Origin: Methylopila henanensis
GTDB taxonomy: Bacteria > Pseudomonadota > Alphaproteobacteria > Rhizobiales > Methylopilaceae
Length of the DNA: 64,000 bases
Assembly (NCBI RefSeq): GCF_042681025.1
Contig: NZ_JBHUER010000001.1
Span: forward strand, 310,001 to 374,000
Reading direction: 5' to 3'
Shown here in pieces: positions 61,445 to 64,000 of this stretch (the first letter of the stretch is position 1; each line of letters starts with the position of its first letter). The notes under the pieces are model-generated. The model saw only the letters and a program-made list of their open reading frames with translations. It ran no database searches and was not told where the DNA came from. Position numbers and translations under genes: made by a program.

Positions 61445-61472
61445 TTGTTCCATAATATATCTTATGCGACTC
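61445..61472 (+). other. candidate chromosome dimer resolution site (dif)
   Basis: A 28-base sequence with the XerCD layout: 11-base arm TTGTTCCATAA, 6-base centre TATATC, 11-base arm TTATGCGACTC. The inner arm halves CATAA/TTATG and the AT-rich centre agree with bacterial dif sites in general and with alphaproteobacterial ones in particular. It lies in the 119-base gap between convergent genes (61375-61493), where dif sites are commonly found. No other role for this AT-rich block is apparent. Confidence 0.6.
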
Positions 61473-61493
61473 GGGGTTGGCCACGTGGCGTGC

Positions 61494-62369
61494 TCACCCC
61501 TGCGCCAGGAGAATGACGCCAGCGACCAGAACGGCGCTCCCGGCGAGCCGCCACGGGCCGACCCTCTCGCGCAGCACCAGCATGCCCATGAGCGCGCCGA
61601 GCATCATGGACATCTCACGCATGGGCGCGACCAGGCTGAGCGGCGCTCCCGAAGACAGCGCCGCCAGCACGAGGATGTAGGAAAGCGGCGACAGCAGGCC
61701 TACGGCGATCGCGATCCGCCAGTAGCCGCGCATGGCCTCGACCGCCCGCCCCGGCTTCGCGACCACAAGCGGCGCCAGCAGGAAAAAGCGCAGGAGGTTC
61801 GAAAACCAGTCGAGCACGACCGGCGCGATGCCGAGCTCCTTTACCGCATAGGCGTCGACCACGGTGTAGGTCCCGATCAAGCCGCCCGTCGCGGCGCCCC
61901 ACCGCACGCCGGCATGTCCGCTCGGACGCCGGAACACGGCGAGATCGCCCTGCGTGGCGATGAGGACGATCCCCACGGCGACGAGAAGCACGCCGGACAA
62001 TCCGAAACCGGACGGCCCTTCTCCGAGGATCAGGAAAGCGCCGAGCGTCGACAGCATCGGGCCGGAGCCCCGCGCGACCGGATAGACCACCGACAGGTCG
62101 GCGACCAGATACCCGCGTTGCAGGCAGAGGCTGTACGCCAGATGAACCAGCCCGCTGACGAGAACGAACCCGACGCCCGCGCATGTCCAGACGACGCCGT
62201 CGCCATTCGCGAGCTGGTGGATCACCCAGGGCGCATAGGCGGCGCAGGCGACCAGATTGTAGAAGAAGACGAATATCGGCCCGACCGTAGCGGCCTTCTT
62301 CGCGAGCAGATTCCAGGCCGCATGGACGAAGGACGCCAGAACAACGAGCAGCAGCGAGGAGAGCGCCAT
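61494..62369 (-). CDS. EamA/DMT-family transporter
   Basis: A 291-residue inner-membrane protein with ten predicted helices in two EamA halves (first half ALSSLLLVVLASFVHAAWNL; second half from GAATGGLIGTYTVVDAYAVK). The end LRERVGPWRLAGSAVLVAGV is typical of the drug/metabolite transporter superfamily. An AAGGAGG ribosome site is ideally placed before ATG 62369. The substrate is unknown. The 256 bases upstream (62370-62625), shared with divergent mazG, show no further gene. Confidence 0.88.
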   Translation of the reverse strand: MALSSLLLVVLASFVHAAWNLLAKKAATVGPIFVFFYNLVACAAYAPWVIHQLANGDGVVWTCAGVGFVLVSGLVHLAYSLCLQRGYLVADLSVVYPVARGSGPMLSTLGAFLILGEGPSGFGLSGVLLVAVGIVLIATQGDLAVFRRPSGHAGVRWGAATGGLIGTYTVVDAYAVKELGIAPVVLDWFSNLLRFFLLAPLVVAKPGRAVEAMRGYWRIAIAVGLLSPLSYILVLAALSSGAPLSLVAPMREMSMMLGALMGMLVLRERVGPWRLAGSAVLVAGVILLAQG

Positions 62370-62625
62370 CGAGACCTCCTTTTGCGCCGACGGCGCAGGT
62401 TGATCTCGACTTCTCCGCCTCTGGGATTTTGCCCCTCGGGTGCAGCCGCGGAACGCCCGCGGTTTCTGCAACGCTCGGTCCAGCGACGGCTTCGCCGTCC
62501 GGAACCCTAGTTGCCACTCGGTCGATACGGAGAAGCTAGCCCGTCCGTAAGAGCGCGATCAAGCGCTACGCCTTGACCGCGCCGCTGCGGCGGGCGACCA
62601 GAGCGTTCTTCCGTGGAGAACGCGC

Positions 62626-63450
62626 ATGACCCCTGCCCGCGACATCGCCCGGCTGATCGAGATCATGGCGGCGCTCCGCACGCCCGTGACGGGCTGTCCG
62701 TGGGACCTCGAGCAGGATTTCGCGTCGATCGCGCCGTACACGATCGAGGAGGCCTACGAGGTCGCCGACGCGATCCGGCGCGGCGATCTCGACGACCTCC
62801 GGGACGAACTCGGCGACCTACTGCTGCAGGTCGCGTTCCACGCCCGCATGGCCGAGGAGCAGGGCGCCTTCGCCTTCCCCGACGTGGTGGAGGCGATCAC
62901 CACGAAGCTGATCCGGCGCCATCCGCATGTGTTCGGCGCGGCGCGGGACCTGCCGGCGGCCGAGGTCAAGGCGCTGTGGGGCGAGATCAAGGCCGAAGAG
63001 AAGGCCGAGCGCGCCGTCCGCCGCGGCGAGACGGCGAGGGCGCCGAGCCTGCTCGACGGGGTGACGCCCGCCCTGCCCGGCCTGACCCGCTCCGTGAAGC
63101 TGCAGGAGAAGGCCGCCACGGTCGGCTTCGACTGGGACAACGTCGGGCTGGTCGTGGGCAAGGTGCGCGAGGAGGCCGACGAGGTCGCCGAGGCGGTCGC
63201 GAGCGGCGACCGCGACGCCATGGAGGACGAGATCGGCGACCTGCTCTGCGCCGTCGCCAATCTCGCGCGCCACGCCGGCATCGATCCGGAAGCGGCCGTC
63301 CGCAGGTCGAACGCCAAGTTCGAGCGCCGCTTCCGCGCCATCGAAGCGGCGCTGGCGGCGCAAGGCAGGACGCCGGCCGACAGCGACCTCGACGAGATGG
63401 ACGCGCTCTGGAACGCGGCCAAGGCCGCCGAGCGCAAGGCGGCGGAGTAG
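62626..63450 (+). CDS. mazG: nucleoside triphosphate pyrophosphohydrolase MazG
   Basis: A 274-residue two-domain MazG. The first domain has LRTPVTGCPWDLEQDFASIA and YTIEEAYEVADAIRRGDLDD with RDELGDLLLQVAFHARMAEE (ExxE12-28ExxD metal motif). The second domain repeats it in VREEADEVAEAVASGDRDAM and EDEIGDLLCAVANLARHAG. It hydrolyses abnormal or excess NTPs to NMP and pyrophosphate. The conserved HPHVFG segment is present. It appears to stand alone, convergent with the next gene. Confidence 0.94.
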   Translation: MTPARDIARLIEIMAALRTPVTGCPWDLEQDFASIAPYTIEEAYEVADAIRRGDLDDLRDELGDLLLQVAFHARMAEEQGAFAFPDVVEAITTKLIRRHPHVFGAARDLPAAEVKALWGEIKAEEKAERAVRRGETARAPSLLDGVTPALPGLTRSVKLQEKAATVGFDWDNVGLVVGKVREEADEVAEAVASGDRDAMEDEIGDLLCAVANLARHAGIDPEAAVRRSNAKFERRFRAIEAALAAQGRTPADSDLDEMDALWNAAKAAERKAAE

Positions 63451-63458
63451 GCGGTCCG

Positions 63459-64000
63459 TCAGGCGGCGTCGGCCGAAAGACCGCCCTCGCCCGCCGCGAG
63501 CCGCGCGTCGAGGAACGCGACGATGCGCGCGATCGCGCTGCGGCCTTCCGGCAGGAAGCGCGCGAAGGCCTGCCAGACATGCGGCATCTGCGGCCAGATC
63601 TCGAGCGTCGCGTCGACGCCGGCGGCGAGCAGCGCCGCGTTCATCCGCACGGAATCGTCGCGCAGGATCTCGTCGCCTCCGCACTGGACGAAGCACGGCG
63701 GGAGCCCGGCGAGATCGCCGTAGAGCGGCGACAGCAGCGGGTCGCGCGGATCGCGTCCGGGAGCGTAGGCGGCGACCAGCGCGGGCAGACCCTCCGGTTC
63801 AAGAAACGGGTCGAGCGCTTTGTTTCCGCTCATGCTTTCACCGCTTCCCGTCAGGTCGACGAAGGGCGAGAGCGCCACAGCGGCGGCCGGTTGCGGCAGG
63901 CCTCGGCGCTTCAGGTCGAGCATGAGCGCGAACACCAGATTGCCGCCGGCGCTGTCCCCGACGAGGCCGATCGCGCCCGGCGCGACGCCGCTTTCGAGCA
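63459..64000 (-). CDS. alpha/beta hydrolase, HSL-like (N-terminal part outside window)
   Basis: The C-terminal 180 residues of an esterase-type alpha/beta hydrolase. The nucleophile elbow GLVGDSAGGNLVFALML lies at the right edge. It is followed by AAVALSPFVDLTGSGESM, the catalytic-acid region PCFVQCGGDEILRDDSVRM and the catalytic His in WPQMPHVWQAFARFLPEG. These are the conserved blocks of the hormone-sensitive-lipase family, whose oxyanion HGGG motif must lie beyond base 64000. The true start is outside the window. Confidence 0.88.
   Translation of the reverse strand, partial: LESGVAPGAIGLVGDSAGGNLVFALMLDLKRRGLPQPAAAVALSPFVDLTGSGESMSGNKALDPFLEPEGLPALVAAYAPGRDPRDPLLSPLYGDLAGLPPCFVQCGGDEILRDDSVRMNAALLAAGVDATLEIWPQMPHVWQAFARFLPEGRSAIARIVAFLDARLAAGEGGLSADAA

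Overview
The window is chromosomal DNA of a GC-rich alphaproteobacterium, most likely Hyphomicrobiales (Rhizobiales). The grounds are the gene families and their order: cbbR divergent from cbbF-cbbP-rpe-cbbY, an ftsB-pdhA-pdhB-pdhC-lpdA-lipA block whose E1-beta carries its own lipoyl domain, an Omp25/Omp31-type porin, and an rlpA-DD-carboxypeptidase-tmk-holB-metG-tatD-MBL run. Calvin-cycle genes suggest facultative autotrophy or methylotrophy, but RuBisCO itself is not in the window. Genus assignment is not possible by eye.

Layout. 1-3956 (minus): a MoxR/DUF58/DUF4381/VWA/VWA (Bat-type) operon cut by the left edge. 4199-5206: a short-type 6-phosphogluconate dehydrogenase. 5315-14865 (minus): a tripartite RND efflux operon (outer-membrane factor, adaptor, two RND pumps) with an unrelated lower-GC gene between the pumps. 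15032-19545: Calvin-cycle operon and divergent cbbR. 19620-22321: single-domain response regulator, K+/H+ antiporter, ftsB. 22509-30198: pyruvate dehydrogenase complex, lpdA and lipA, with a 55-residue basic protein and a decayed Uma2-like gene tucked between E1-beta and E2. 30278-36687: nitronate monooxygenase, porin, and a small-molecule or polysaccharide modification cluster (TylF-like methyltransferase, NodU-type carbamoyltransferase, DUF5989, SxtJ, SGNH hydrolase).

36762-53115 is an integrated element of about 16.3 kb in the 3' end of tRNA-Ser(UGA). It has a 14-base direct repeat at its ends, a P4-type tyrosine integrase with an excisionase-like partner at the tRNA side, AlpA at the far side, and a replication-protein gene carrying a hairpin and two sets of repeats inside its coding sequence (lambda-O-like origin). 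It also has a few morphogenesis genes: a terminase-small-like protein, a prohead protease with an in-frame amber codon, and a tape-measure protein with an embedded M15 peptidase. Major capsid, portal and large terminase are missing. It is either a strongly reduced prophage or a phage-satellite-like island. Its cargo includes an AT-rich DUF4747 plus four-helix membrane protein pair (candidate defence), an I78 inhibitor lipoprotein and two paralogous proteasome-fold-like proteins. A 46-base run of N inside it means its length and content are not fully known.

53298-64000: a secreted small protein, rlpA, a DD-carboxypeptidase homologue with altered active-site motifs, tmk, holB, metG, tatD, a PhnP-like hydrolase, a sequence with the 11-6-11 architecture of a XerCD dif site in a convergent intergenic region, an EamA transporter, mazG and a partial alpha/beta hydrolase. 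No intergenic stretch longer than 300 bases is left unexplained.
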